DNA of 64,000 bases from Peromyscus leucopus (GCF_004664715.2 NC_051063.1:117042829-117106828), one strand, 5' to 3'. Shown: positions 39,506-52,259, numbered from the stretch's first letter. The notes: generated by a model from the sequence alone, not told the origin. Numbers and translations are program-made.

Positions 39506-41490
39506 ACTTAAATCCTAGCTCCTACTCTATAAACAGGAAAATAAAAAAGATAAATTCTAAAAATCTAATTTGAGGATTATGCATGAACTAACTTTGCAAA
39601 CAAAAGTATTGAGTTCTCAGAAATCATTGTTTTTCTCTCATATTCCTTCACAATTTGACTCTATTGTTCCAGCACAACACTATGTAGGCACAAATTTCAA
39701 TAATAGTGTTGTATTATTAATATCATAAAACAACAAAAGCAAATTCCTTTTGAATTGTGTTTTTATATTTACTAGAAATTTCTCGTTTTGTTTCTCTAAG
39801 ATCACCCCTCTATTGAAGATGCTGCTAATGCAAGCAGTAACATAAGAAAAAAGTTGTACAGCTCCTCAAAGTGGCAGGTACATGTTATTTGGTGATGACA
39901 ATTGTAAGAACAATGAGTCTGGACGTTGGAATGCCTAAGACACTAGAAGTGAGGTTTTCTTCTTCAGTTGTTTAGGAATCTGAAAATCAAATGTAACAAT
40001 AACTTCTTGGATTTGTAGATATACACACTAGTGTTTATTTTCTATGTAACTTTGATTTTGTATTTGCAATTATATAAATACTTTTTCAAAAATAAATAAG
40101 AATTATATACATATACTCACTTAACTAGTTAGAGTATTTTAATGTTATAACTTTCATCTTAGATTTCAAAGTGTTGTAATATTTTCTTATTGTTAAGGAA
40201 CATTTTAAGAATTAAAAAGCTAAGGATGTTTTCTTCTATTTCTTTTTACTCCCCTAAAAGTACCATTATAATTTCTTATTTCTCCCCAAAGGAAACACTG
40301 ATTAACAGCAGCAAGAAAAAAAAAGGGAGAATAAAATTCTTTAAAGGAGGAGACGGTGAGAGAATGGCCTGAGAGGAAGGAGAAAAACAGGGAAGGAGGG
40401 AGAGAGGCAAGAAGCAAAGAAGGGAGAAAATGAAAGACTCAGTAACAGATATGAAGGGAATGAGAAAAAGACAGGAGAAATACAGGGAAACTACAGCATA
40501 GAATTTTGTCAAAATTATCACTTTTGGACTGTGTAATCTATACTAAATTTAGTAATTTAGTTTTAGAAAATCAAGGGCTAAAATCTATGTCAACATTTAA
40601 ATTTAAGATTCAAATTCTCAGTTCAAGACCTCTGTTCTGATCTCTTTTTGTTTCATGGACTCATCTCTGGTTTCCATAGTGACTGTTTTCATGAGTCTAT
40701 TAAAAAATATGAAAACTGACTTTTTTCTCATCATTTATTTCAAAATCCTGGAATTAGAAATTTATTTCAATTTCTTCAGTATTCCAAGGAATATTGTCTT
40801 CAAACTAAATACATTTAAGTTAGATGACAAAATCATATTTCTCAGCATATGAGTAGAAAAAGAGAAATGAGGAATTTTGTACATGAATAAAATATTTACA
40901 TTTTGGTAGAACTGGAGATAGGTAAATTATTAAACATAAGAATATGATATCTTTCTTTGATTCCTCTGATGAAATGAGCAACACTATGTTTTATCCTCCA
41001 TTGACTCTGAGATCTGTAAACCAAAGGAGACCTAGTAAGAAACAGAAATGTATTGCAAACAGAAGCTGTGCTACATGAAAATTAACATGATAAACTTTAA
41101 TAGATTCTAATTTTTATTAAAAAAAATCTTCTAAATAGGACTCTCCATAGAATAATGGGAGAAATACAATCATGACTGTTCTCTAGAAAACTTTACAAGA
41201 TTTATGTTTTCAAATTTATAGAAATTTTGTGAGATCCACCATCATTCATTCAAACTTTACCTCCTGCTTTTGTTTGAGCATTGTACCTCACATTTTAGAA
41301 ACACCCTGTTTCAGTTGGAAGCCATTAAATATGTGCATAGCAGGAGGCAGTGAGAGTCTTCCTTGTATAACATTGTTGCCTCTGCCTCATGCACATTGAT
41401 AACCATTCTCCCCCTTAAGTACATCTTGGTCATATCTGCTTCCAAGTTGTGCAAGTTTCTGTCATCACAGGTTTTCATACTAGATGGTTA
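39506..41490. other. Upstream intergenic sequence, purine-rich patch
   Basis: AT-rich. 40340-40440 is purine-rich (ggaaggagaaaaacagggaa). Otherwise nothing is recognised. Confidence 0.45.
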
Positions 41491-41494
41491 TTTG

Positions 41495-42420
41495 TTGGCT
41501 TGATGATTTGATACTGTTTCTATAAGAATGTGGCAAGTTTAATTTCTGTAGATTACTTTTGGTAAGACTGTAATTTTTGTTATGTTGGTTTTACCTATCC
41601 ATGAGCATGGGAGATCTTCCCATTTTATGATATCTTCTTCAATTTCTTTCTTCAAGGACCTAAAGTTCTTGTCATACAGTTTTTTACTTGTTTGGTTAGA
41701 GTTACCCCAAGGCATTTTATGTTATTTGTGACTATTTTAAAGGATGGTATTTCTCTAATTTCTTTCTCAGTCCATTTATCATTTGCATATAAGAGGGCTA
41801 CTGATTTTTTTGAGTTCATCTTGTATCCTGCCACATTATTTCTGAAGGTGTTTATCAGCTGTAGGAGTTCCCTGGTAGAATTTTTTGGAGTCACTTATGT
41901 ATACTATCATATCATCCTCAAATAGCAAAAGTTTCACTTCTTCCTTTCCAATTTGATCTTTTGTTTTATTGCTCTACCTAGAACATCAAGTGCTATATTG
42001 AATAAATACGGGGAGAGTGGACAGCCTTGTCTTGTTCCTGATTTTAGTGGAACTTTGAGTTTCTCTCCATTTAATTTGATGGTGGCTGTTGGCTGGCTGT
42101 AAATTGCTTTTATTATACTAGGTATGTTTCTTCTGTTCCTGATCTCTCCAAGACCTTTATCATGAAGGGGTGTCAGTTTTTGCCAAAGGCTTTTAAGCAT
42201 CTAAGGAGATGATCATGTGAGTTTTATTACTTTAGGTTTGTTTTATCATGGATTACATATTATAATATATTGACAGATTTTCACGTGTTGAGCCATCCCT
42301 ACATCTCTGGGATGAAGACTACTTGATCATGGTGGATGAATTTTTTGATGTGTTCTTGGATTTGGTTTGCCAGTATTTTATCAAGTTTAATTTCTATGAC
42401 ACCTGTTTTTCTTATATTTT
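41495..42420 (-). pseudogene. LINE-1 ORF2 reverse transcriptase fragment, antisense
   Basis: Minus-strand frames 42200-41934 and 41894-41652 are consecutive parts of LINE-1 ORF2 reverse transcriptase: [16 protein letters not shown], then INTFRNNVAGYKMNSKKSVALLY. The catalytic FADD block between them is disrupted by a frame break near 41900-41930. No 3' UTR is attached, so this is either a 3'-lost fragment or a piece separated from its tail. Confidence 0.88.
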
Positions 42421-42620
42421 TGGTTGTGAGCCTAGCCTTGATGCCTGAGCCAGTCCAAATGCCTGTTTTTCTAATTCAATTTCACACTACCATCACTGCT
42501 TAGGGCAGTTCCATCACATATAGCAGCATGATGTCTTTACCTTTCCTTTCCTTTGATGTATTCATGAGGGAAAAAAATTAAGATGTACCAAGAAATACAT
42601 TTTAAAATACATGATTATAT
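42421..42620. other. Upstream intergenic sequence, nothing assigned
   Basis: Short unassigned stretch. Confidence 0.35.
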
Positions 42621-42760
42621 GTTTATATATATATATGTGTGTGTGTGTGTATTTATACATGTATATATAATATACACACAAATATATAAGTATATATAAT
42701 ATACACACTTATATATAAGTATACATAGATATTGATATAAATATATAAAATCTTGCTAAA
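42621..42760 (+). repeat. AT/TG-rich microsatellite with ~31-bp period
   Basis: TA and TG runs, then two near-copies of a unit containing tatataatatacacac followed by atataagtata. Confidence 0.8.
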
Positions 42761-42839
42761 TATATAGATTGATAATAAAAGTGAGTTTATTTTTTTGTCA
42801 TTGCTAGTGATAAAATTGTTTCCTCATTAAAATGATTGC

Positions 42840-43135
42840 ATGGCTGAGGGAATGGTTCATTGAGTAAAGCTCTTGATGTACAAGTACAAGGATCCCAAGC
42901 ACCTACATGACAGAATATGAAGCCCTGTAGCACACATTTGTAATCTTAGAACTGAGGAAGAAGAGACATGAGCCTGAATGAAGTTTGCTGGATAGTCAAG
43001 ATAGCTGAAGATACCTGAATTAATGAGTTCCATGTTCAGTGCAAGACTCTTTTTCAAAAAGAAAATGTAGAAAGTGATTAGGGAGATATTTGTGCATGCA
43101 TGTATACACATAAACACACTCACACACAGACACAA
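42840..43135 (+). mobile_element. Diverged rodent SINE (B2/B3-type)
   Basis: gctgagggaatggttcattg and gatcccaagcacctacatga mark A- and B-box-like regions. An internal B1-like piece and a CA-rich tail follow. Same layout as 20755-21035. Confidence 0.5.
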
Positions 43136-43227
43136 TACGACAACAATTTGTTGATGGAATTATAGAGTCGTCTGTCTATGCTACATCCTTACAGCAAGAT
43201 TTCCAAACAAAATCCTTGCTAAATTTC

Positions 43228-43453
43228 AATGAGTTGGCTGTTTGAAACCTGGGACTTATGCAGGGATGCTTGGCTCAATCTGGGAGGAGGGGACTGGACC
43301 TGCCTGGACTGAGTCTACCAAGGATCTCAGTCCTGGGGGAGGCTTTGCCCTGGAGGAGGTGGGAATGGGGGTGGGCGGGGGAAGGGGAGGGGGGCAGGAG
43401 GAGGGAGAACAAGGGAATCCGTGGCTGTGGCTGATATGTAGAACTGAATGGTA

Positions 43454-43489
<36 letters not shown>

Positions 43490-43499
43490 AAAAAAAAAT
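43228..43499 (+). mobile_element. Young-looking LINE-1 3' terminus
   Basis: The last ~230 bp of the LINE-1 3' UTR family found at 47457-47827 and 54640-55345, from gttggctgtttgaaacctgg through the G-rich tract to agaactgaatggtattgt. A poly(A) tail of about 40 bp with one GG interruption follows. The long, pure tail suggests recent insertion. Confidence 0.87.
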
Positions 43500-43639
43500 A
43501 TTGCTAGTATTGCCAAAGACTGATACTTGTTTGTTTGTTTGTTTAAGTGTGGTCTTTCTGAAACTTACATCTAAGTTGGGTATAGTGTGTTTTTATTTAC
43601 TAAATATGGCTGTCCTATATTTAAGCCATCTTCTTTTTC

Positions 43640-44930
43640 TGTATTTTACTTTACATACCAACCACAGTTTCCCCTCCCTCCATTCCTCCCATTCCCTCCC
43701 CCATCGTCCTTACCCACCCAACCACCTCTCCTCCCTCTCCATTCAAATGGGGTAAGGTCACCCTTGGGAATCAACAAAGCATGGCAAGCTCCTTCCCAAT
43801 GCATCAAACCTGAACAAGGCATTCCACCATAGGGAATAGGTTTCAAAGAGCCAGTTCATGCAACACAAACAGGTTCTGGTCCCACTTCTAAGGGCCTCAC
43901 AAAAGACCAAGCTACACAACTGTCACCCAGATGCAAGGGGCCTAGGTTGGTCCCATGCAGGCTCCCTCAGCTGTCTGTCCAGAGTCCATGAGCTCCTAGA
44001 AGCTCAGATTAGCTGTTTCTGTGGGTTTTCCTGTCATGATCGTGACACCCCCTTGCTCATATAATCCCTTCTCCCTCTCTTCGACTGGATTCCCAGAGCT
44101 CTGCCCAGTGCTTGGTTGTGGATCTCTGCTTCTACTTCTATCAGGTATTGGTGAAGACTCTATGATGACAATTAGGGTTGTCACCAATCTGATTTCAGGG
44201 GAAGGCCAATTCAGGTACCCTCTCCATTATTGCTAGGAGTCTTAGCTGGGGTCAGGTCATCCTTGAGGTTTCTTGGGTGTTTCACTGGCACCAGGTTTCT
44301 CCTTAATCCTATAATGCCCACCTCTATCAAGATACCTTTTATTACTCTCCTCCATCTTGCCCCCAACCGGACCATCCTGAGCCCTCATGTTCCCATACCC
44401 CCATCCCCTCCCCTCTACCCTACCCCCAGTTTACTTAGGACATCTCATCTATTTCCTCTTCCCAGGGAGATCTATGCATCCCTCTTAGGGTACTCCTTGA
44501 TACCTAGGTTCTCTGGTGCTGAGGATTGTAGTCTGTTTATACTTTGCTTTACATCTAATATCCACTTATGAGTGAGTACATACCATGTTTGTCTTTCTGG
44601 GTCTGAGTTGCCTCACTCTGGATGAGCTTTTCTAGTTTCATCCATTTGCCTGCAAATTTCATGATGTCATTATTTTGTTTTCCCTACTGAGTAAAACTCC
44701 ATTGTGTAGATATACCACATTTCTTTATCCAATCTTTGGTTGAGGAACATCTAGGCTGTTTCCAGATTCTGGCTATTATGAATAATGCTGCTTTGAACAT
44801 AGTTGAGCAAGTACCCTTGTGTTCTGGTTGAGTATCCTTTGGGTATATGCACAAGAGTAGTATTGTTGGGTCTTGAGGTAGATTGATTCCCAATTTTCTG
44901 AGAAACCACCATACTAATTTCCAAAGTATT
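43640..44930 (-). mobile_element. LINE-1 3' UTR plus ORF2 C-terminus, antisense
   Basis: The tail complement at about 43640 leads into LINE-1 3' UTR to about 44550, then into the C-terminal part of ORF2 on the minus strand (44893-44684, including HKGTCSTMFKAALFIIA). The 5' truncation is near 44930. ORF2 is broken and inactive. Confidence 0.9.
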
Positions 44931-46426
44931 AAGATGTCTTCTAACAGACACTATATTCTAGAATGCTTAAAGTCTTTGGGGAACATGGGGGAGAAAACAG
45001 CAACAGCTGATGCAAAGAGTGAGCCACAATCCAGCAGGCATTGTTATATGAGGACAGGTTATGAGTAAGTACAGTGGCAACATCTTTGAAACCAAATTAA
45101 CACTTTAAGATGAATATAGAAATTATGGTAAAGACCATAATTATACATTAGAATTTATAACTAGGAAACAAGAGTGGGGGTCTCAAAAGAAGACCATCAC
45201 AAAATCCTTCCAGGTATTTTGAGAAATCACTTTATCCTCTCAGGCAGCCCCCATGGGCTACAGTTCATGATATCAGAGCTTCAAGCCTGAAGTAATTTCT
45301 CTTTGCAGATATCAAAGAGATATCATCAAAAAGAGATGTTCAAACTAATATGATATAGTCATTGACAAAATTTTAAAACACGTGGATGCATCAGTAGATG
45401 ATGCCTCTGGCAGTTTCTATGAAAATGTGAAAATGATTTAGAGTAAAGCAATAATATTAGAATATAATAGCAGCAGCAATTCACCCTTACTTATCTCAGT
45501 ATTTATAGCATTTAGCCCAGTGCCTGGCAATGGTTTAACATGAGAAAAAATATTTTTAGAATAAATGAATACCTCTTCATTCTACTAATCCTCTCCCCTT
45601 TAATTTCAACTTTATTTCGAGACCTACTTTCTTCCTAATGATAACTGGGTCTCTCTCAGCCAAGAGACAAATTTATAGGGACTATGGAAAATGACCAAAT
45701 TCCAAAGCTTTCCTGAAAGGAAAAATACAACTAGAATCTCTATCTGCAGGAAAAATGATAAAAAAAAAAAGATATATGTATTTGAAAGGGAGTCATCATC
45801 TTGGGGCAGGAACATGCACAGCAAGCCATTGAGTAGCTGATTACTGTCCTGTGTGTTTTACTGGATATGGGAAAAATAGCATATCCATTTGTTTCTTTGT
45901 ATAAACAATTAGGTCACAGTTAAGGATTCTTCATTATGAGAAAGGTATTCTAGCCTTCATAAGATTCAAGCCTAGCACAAAATTTGCATTGAACATACTA
46001 CATGAGTAGTTTGATATGAAAATGTAGGGAATGGATTCATACAGTTCCTGAAATCCTCTGGTCACCAGGAAAGATCTATTCCAGGTTGAACTAAGATCCT
46101 AAGTGCCACACCCCAGTAAAAAATTATTAAGAGACATTTTTACAAAAATTAAAACTATTTATAAAAGGGGAAAATTAAATGGTATTTTTATTGTATTTAC
46201 ATGATGCCTTCTTCAACATTTATTTTACAGCAAATATGATATAAATTATTTTTAGTTGTGTTTTCCATGTCCTATAATTGAGTATGCTGATTGGCTCTAA
46301 GATACATAAAATAATTGCAGTCAATTCTTTTCCTAATGATAAACACAGGTGAAAAATACAACATGAAAATTATAGAGGTGAAAATGTAATATGGGTAATA
46401 CCATTTAGGGAAATGAGAAAAATGGG
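44931..46426. other. Upstream intergenic sequence, nothing assigned
   Basis: AT-rich sequence without recognisable genes. Confidence 0.45.
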
Positions 46427-46663
46427 GCTGGGGAGATGGCTCAGTGGTTAAAAGCACTTACTGCTCTTGCCAAGCAAGGACCCAGGTTAGTTTCCCAGCC
46501 CCCATATTGAGTAGTTCACAACTTCTTGTAACTCCAAATTCATGTAATATAGTGCTCTCTTATAGCATCTTTGGACACATATATACATGTGGTGCACATA
46601 CAAACACTGAGACACACACACTCACATATTAAATCAATCAATCAGCAAATACATATTTTTTTA
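46427..46663 (+). mobile_element. B2/B3-type SINE with TSD
   Basis: Begins ggggctggggagatggctca, a typical rodent tRNA-derived A-box start, continues with a B-box-like region, then a CA-rich tail. The direct repeat aaaaatggg at about 46418-46426 and 46664-46672 is the likely target duplication. Confidence 0.8.
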
Positions 46664-46672
46664 AAAAATGGG

Positions 46673-47351
46673 TTAGCTTGGCAGTATATATTTTATGGGC
46701 TCAATTGGGCTGCTTCTAGTCACTGTACCTTTATTAAAATTTAATGTTACATTTATTAAGTTTGAATATCTTACTGCCATTCACATGGTAGAATTTAAAA
46801 GCACAAAATGTTGATGCATAAAAGACAGTATTCCTCCTACTATGGGATAGTCTTTCAGTTATAATTGCTTGTGTTCTTTGTTTTCAAACAAACTACAGGT
46901 TTAATACTAATCATAGTGTTTCGTGCCTTGGTTATTCTTCAAGAGTACAAGTATAGTGCTTTCATTTTCATTGTGGAATAGAATTTCTTTACAGGTGTAC
47001 TGCATTTTTCACTAGTTCCTGCAAATAAACACATTGAATTTAGAATTTTGGTACTACTACTAATACCACAACAAACATCCTCACTGAACATATTACGCCA
47101 AACAATGTGGATACGTATCTAGAATACACTCAGAGCACTTTCAGTTACTGTTTAGAAAGATAACATTATTCCATGCATGCATATATTCTGATTCTTCTGC
47201 AGGAATACATATATTTTTACATATAGTCATTTGTCATTCTCTTCCTTTCCTAATGAATACTGCTTGTTTCTCAAGATAAGATTGCATCCCTATACATAAT
47301 ACTAGCACAGTATGTCACCATAGATTATTCCAAGTCTAGGAAAGGGAATAA
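46673..47351. other. Upstream intergenic sequence, nothing assigned
   Basis: AT-rich, no recognised element. Confidence 0.4.
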
Positions 47352-47456
47352 CATTATTGTGGTGAATTTTTAATGTTTTAATTAATTTTTTAAATTATCT
47401 GTATGTTTTTTAATTTAAAAAATTAATTAAAACATTAAAAATTCACCACCATAATG
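47352..47456. repeat. Near-perfect 46-bp inverted repeat at a LINE-1 5' junction
   Basis: Left arm 47352-47397 and right arm 47411-47456 are complementary over 46 bp with one mismatch (inner 39 bp perfect), around a 13-nt centre at 47398-47410. The centre and left arm edge overlap the left target-site duplication of the LINE-1 that starts at 47457, so the right arm is an inverted copy of the genomic flank. Confidence 0.9.
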
Positions 47457-47827
47457 AACTATGAACCAAAGGCTAAGGGGCCCCCAACTGGATCAGGCCC
47501 TCTGAATAGGTGAGACAGTTGATTGGCTTGATCTATTTGGGAGGCATCTAGGCAGTGGTACCAGGTTCTGTGCTCATTGCATGAGTTAGCTGTTTGAAAC
47601 CTGGGACTTATGCAGGGACGCTTGGCTCAGTCTGGGAGGAGGGGACTGGACCTGCCTGGACTGAGTCTACCAGGTGGATCTCAGTCCTTGCGGGGGGCTT
47701 TGCCCTGGAGGAGGTGGGAATGAGGGGGGGCTGGGAGGGAAGGGAGGGGAGCAGGACAGAGGAGAACAAGGGAATCCATGGCTGATATGTAGAACTGAAT
47801 GATATTGTAAAATAAAATAAAAGGAAA
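47457..47827 (+). mobile_element. 5'-truncated LINE-1 3' UTR with TSD
   Basis: Same 3' UTR family as 54640-55345, starting at about tatgaaccaaaggctaagg and ending after agaactgaatgatattgt with an A-rich tail. The 17-bp direct repeat aaattatctgtatgttt is at 47392-47408 and 47828-47844; its first few A bases may belong to the tail. Confidence 0.88.
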
Positions 47828-47844
47828 AAATTATCTGTATGTTT

Positions 47845-48490
47845 GCATCTGTATGGAGGTTTATGTACATATGACTCATGAAGGCCTGAAAAAGCTGTAG
47901 AATCACTAGAAGCAGAAATTACTAATGACTGTAAACTGCCCATTATGGGTGCTGGGAAACATATTTAGGTCTTCTGCAGGAGCACATCATGTTCTTCACT
48001 TCTGTACCATCTCTCCACCCCTGACTGTACAATTTTAACTAGTATTAATTTTATTATGAGTAAGTCAAAACATTTCACGTGCTTTCGTCAGCAGTATCTG
48101 CATCTATTGGCCATTTCTATTCTTTGGTCCTGTTGAATTTATTCTGTTTTCCTTATTGATTTGTAAAAATATTTTCCAAAGCATGAAAAGTAGCTTTTTG
48201 TGATATGAGTTAAAATTAATTTCTATTTTTATTCATCTATTGAGTGTTTATAATGCTACAATCCTTTAATATTTTGATAAAGGGCAAAATGCTAAATAAT
48301 TCTTAATTGTTTATAGACAGAAGAATTCTAGATAGTGGAGAAACAACTTAAATTAGTTTTGTCTATATGTATTTATATAAATAGTCCCTATATACTCTTG
48401 GGATTTTCTTGGAACCTGATTGTAACTTCACTAGCTTCCTGGGTAATGAGGTAAGAAAACTCTTGAACAAGTGGTTTTATAAATGGAGGA
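47845..48490. other. Upstream intergenic sequence, nothing assigned
   Basis: No recognised element, apart from a possible short SINE-tail-like piece near 47990 (ctgtaccatctctccacccc). Confidence 0.4.
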
Positions 48491-48493
48491 TTT

Positions 48494-48844
48494 TTTCTGT
48501 CCTTCCCTGTCCCACGGCCATTAGTAAATAACCACTCAGAGGCCTATATTAATTATAAATGTTTAGCTGATGGCTCAGGCTTAATATTAGCTAGCTCTTA
48601 AATTTAAATTAACCCATTTTTATTAACCTATGTATTGCCACGTGGCTGTGACATTACAGATCTGCTGGCATCTTGCTCCTTGGGCAACTGGATGGCATCT
48701 GCCCTGACTCTGCCCTTCTTCCCCCTGTATCTCTGTTTGGATCTCCCACCTGGCTACATCCTACCCAACCATAGACTAAAGCAGGTTTATTTATCAACCA
48801 ATGGGAGCAACATAAATTCAGAGCATACAGAAAGGCATCCCACA
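48494..48844 (-). mobile_element. Endogenous retroviral LTR, antisense
   Basis: The minus strand begins TGTGGGATGCC and contains TTGGTTGATAAATAAACC and a CCACGTGG-like region shared with the LTRs at 1758 and 62932. I could not define a matching target duplication, so the left boundary is approximate. No viral genes. Confidence 0.6.
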
Positions 48845-49464
48845 TGATGGTTTTTCCTTAAAAATAATGTAAAATACATGTTTACTCTTTTCTTCTAGTG
48901 CTTTGATGATTTCTATTGCATTGTCTTTTAACATTAGCTTTGGAATAATCAGAATTTCTTTTATTCAAAAGCAAGAGATATAAATCTACTTCAAGTCATT
49001 TTAGAGACTTCTATGGGCCCAACCAAAGTTGAACATTTGTCCTTTCTTTACAGATTTGAAGGCTTTTATATATAAGTATATCAATTCATTATATTTAATT
49101 TAATACATACTGTATGAATTGTTCTTAAATAAGGGCAACCTTTGCCCATGAACACATTTGTTAGAGCCTGGAGATGTTGTTATTATCATAACTTGGGAAA
49201 GTTATACATGCTTTTGAATGAAAGATAGGGTGTGGTTAAACATCCCAGAATGTGATCAACCCGCAAAGAAAATAATAATATAATATTTCTCCAAAGACCA
49301 CTATAATGCTATGTTGTATAGGTTTTAGACACTTAATGATATCCTAGATTTTATATCTATGTGGGTTAGTCTGTTAACTTCATGCAGTTAGCTACTCACA
49401 GTATCTATTATAGGTTTCTAATACAATTAATCCATCTCTTCCCTAGTTGCTTAAGGTCAGAGTG
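48845..49464. other. Upstream intergenic sequence, nothing assigned
   Basis: AT-rich, no recognised element. Confidence 0.4.
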
Positions 49465-50173
49465 TTTTCTTTTAATGTTTTATTAATTTATTGATAATAA
49501 AAATTTTACTGTTATATTTTGATCATAGCCACTCATCTTTAACTCATGCTAGATGCATTCTCCTTCCTTATCCACCCACATTATCTTCTCATTTTTATCC
49601 TGAAGCTTTAAGTCCAATTTATGCTGCCTAAAACCCTTGGAGTTGAACCAGAGTAATATCCTGCCCTGAATTATGGTCCACCCACTGGGGGCTATACACT
49701 TAAAGAAAATTGACTCTCCTTCTCTCCACACGCCAATTACTAATAGCTCCTCGGGTAGGGGTAGGACTTCATGCCTGTATCTCCCTCCCCTCCACCACCA
49801 TGCTGAAATTTTGTCTAGTGCATGCCTTGTTCATGAACTCACAACCAGTGTAAGTTCATATATGCATCTTCCCTATGTGTCTATAAAATATTGTTTCCTT
49901 GAAGCTATCTCTCACCTCTGACTTCTATAGTATTTCTGTCCCTTCGTCCGCATTGATCCCTGAGCCTTAGGAAAAATGAGGTGTAATATAGATTTCCCAC
50001 TTGGGACTGAGCACTCCATAGTCTTTTATGCTCTGCACTTTTTACAAGTTGTAGGTCTTTGTTTTAATTACTTTCTACTGCTAAAACAAACTTCTCTGAT
50101 AAAGTTTGAGAGATACATTTATCTATGGATACAACAATAATTCATTTCAAGTTGGTTTAGTACTATATCCATC
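49465..50173 (-). mobile_element. Lx-type LINE-1 3' UTR, antisense (left part, split by an LTR)
   Basis: The order of pieces (atagctcctcgggtaggggt, catgctgaaattttgtctag, ttgatccctgagccttagg, gggactgagcactccatagt) matches the complement of an older rodent Lx-type 3' UTR. It is interrupted by the LTR at 50174-50525 and resumes to about 50760. Confidence 0.68.
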
Positions 50174-50525
50174 TGCCCTGGCCAGCAGGGCTTCAACATG
50201 GTTCTAGACCACCCTAAGGACAGAATGATAGAGACAGGAGATACAAAGGAAATACACCAAGTCTAGATTCTGATCAAGGTGCAACTTTATTTTTCTCCAG
50301 AAGAGTTTATATATTTCCTGCAGGGTGGGGGGAGCAAGAAGCTGTCATCTGCATAAGGTGGGGATGTTTGTATAGGATGTTTACAGGGTGAAAGGGTCAA
50401 GGGCTCTGACTCAATGTCCTGTTGCTAGGCAACCTGACTGTAAGATGATCTAGTTCCCTGTCTTATGGGGGGGGGGGCGTCCTGTATTTTTCCACTAACT
50501 AGAGGTTCTGTCCTTGTCCCTGACA
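50174..50525 (-). mobile_element. Solo LTR of a class II-like ERV, perfect 6-bp TSD
   Basis: The minus strand begins TGTCAGGGACAAGG and ends CCAGGGCA, 352 bp. It has a TATA-like ATATATAAAC and an AATAAA signal. The hexamer tccatc flanks it at 50168-50173 and 50526-50531. It is inserted in the Lx-type LINE-1. An 11-bp G run lies at about 50467-50477. No internal region remains. Confidence 0.82.
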
Positions 50526-50760
50526 TCCATCTAACAGAATAACATTAGGCTATCCCTTAGAGGTGATGGCCTGTCTTTCCACAGCTCTTGGCTTCAATAA
50601 TGGTGGCAGGTATGGATTCCATCTTATGGTTTGTTACCCCCATGATATTTACGACACTGTTGCACCTCTGGGTATAACTTGGCAGACCATTCAGAGTTCA
50701 CAGCAAGGTAAGACAGGAGTCCTTTCACTTTGAAAGCTAACCAGTAGAAATGTTTTATCA
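50526..50760 (-). mobile_element. Lx-type LINE-1 3' UTR, antisense (right part)
   Basis: The LINE-1 resumes after the LTR (taacagaataacattaggct, ccatcttatggtttgttacc) and fades near 50760. Confidence 0.6.
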
Positions 50761-51776
50761 CAGCAACGGAGCTCAAACTAGGACAATTCCCTTGTAATTT
50801 TTTTATTGTTTTAAATCAATTGATTTCTTTAAATTAATTTACAGGTTAATAAATGTCAATCGTCTTTGTAAATGATTTAAATCTCATACTTTTTGCAAAA
50901 AAATTGGTTGGTGTTTTATCGTATATAATTTGTAGAATTGCAAAGAATGGCAATTTGTAACTCTAAAATTTTATACTTTGTATTCCATTCCATTTTACAT
51001 TACATTGTTTGATAATTTTTAAATACTACTATGAAATAGCAAAAATGAAAGTCTTCTTGTCTTAATGCTATGTCTTAATTTTTAGTTTTCTTGTCTTAAT
51101 GCTTAATACAGTACAAACAATACCTCCCTAACTGTTGCTATTTAAATGTAAAACTTGAATTCTATTAATTTTGTACTATTTTTGGAGATTATTTTGATCT
51201 GCTATGTTTGCTAATATTTTGTATGTACTACTGATTTAGAGCATTCTTTCATTACTATTAAAAATTGCATTTTGTGATGACTTCTTACACTTTCAATATT
51301 TTCTTGATTTTGTTTAATATTTTACTTATAATGTTTCCATAATTTCAATATATTACATTTAATTAAGCACTTTAAACTATTATTAAAGATCATATAATAA
51401 CTTTTTATATACTTATAAAACAGGTAATACATATACTTTCTCATTTTAGACATTTTAAATGTTCTGTTCAATGATATTAATTACATTCAAATCTTTCTGC
51501 TGCATAATTATTTTTAGTTTCCTACATATATATTGAGTGGAATCTTTGGAGTTATTCATAGTTGATTTGATTTCATTGTCTTCTTTGGGGTTTCTTTCTC
51601 TTCAGTGCTTCTTTTTTTCTTATTATTAACCCTGATTGTTAACTTGTAATGAAAAATTTTTGGATATATTTGTTAATTTAAATAAATAGATAAAAAAGTA
51701 TCACTAATAAAAATAATTGTCATTTAAAAAGTGATGTATTATTTTAATGTCTTTTTATATTAATTTTCTTATTAAT
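50761..51776. other. Upstream intergenic sequence, nothing assigned
   Basis: Very AT-rich. There is a short local duplication of gtcttcttgtcttaatgcta-like words at 51050-51105. No gene. Confidence 0.45.
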
Positions 51777-51905
51777 TTTTTTTTTTTTTTTTTTTTTTGG
51801 CTTTTGAAGACAGGGTTTCTCTGTGTAATAGTCCTCGCTGTCCTGGAATTCACTTTGCAGACCAGGCTTACCGCAAACTCACAAAGATCTGCCTGCCTTT
51901 GCATG
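51777..51905 (-). mobile_element. B1 SINE, antisense, 3'-truncated
   Basis: T-run, then gacagggtttctctgtgtaa, ctgtcctggaattcactttg and agaccaggcttac. The distal part is lost. Confidence 0.85.
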
Positions 51906-52259
51906 TCCCCACAGAGCTTATAGGATCACTATGTAAAATATAAGTCAATGTTGCTAGATGTTCTATGTACATTATTCCAAGACATCCATTCATATTTGGA
52001 AGGTGTCAATAAATGATCAGTTCATATAGCTAACTGCCTAAGGACTAACTTTGCCCAAACTTCATCAATCCTAATATGAATAGAGACACTTTTTTCAGAA
52101 TTTCTATGTATTTACCAGAAAATAAAGCAAGTGTATACTATAAATAGCTTCAGTTAAAAGTTCTTTGTAGATTATGAAAGACTTATATTTCCTGCATTGT
52201 GTTCCTTTCCGTTTCCTATGTCTGAATAGCTATATAAATTTAAAAGGCATCTAATGCTC
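51906..52259. other. Upstream intergenic sequence, nothing assigned
   Basis: No recognised element. Confidence 0.35.

Noticed and set aside
47352..47456. Transposon terminal inverted repeats or a MITE
   Set aside because: No target duplication flanks the palindrome as a unit, and its left arm continues into unique flank. The LINE-1 duplication explains it better.
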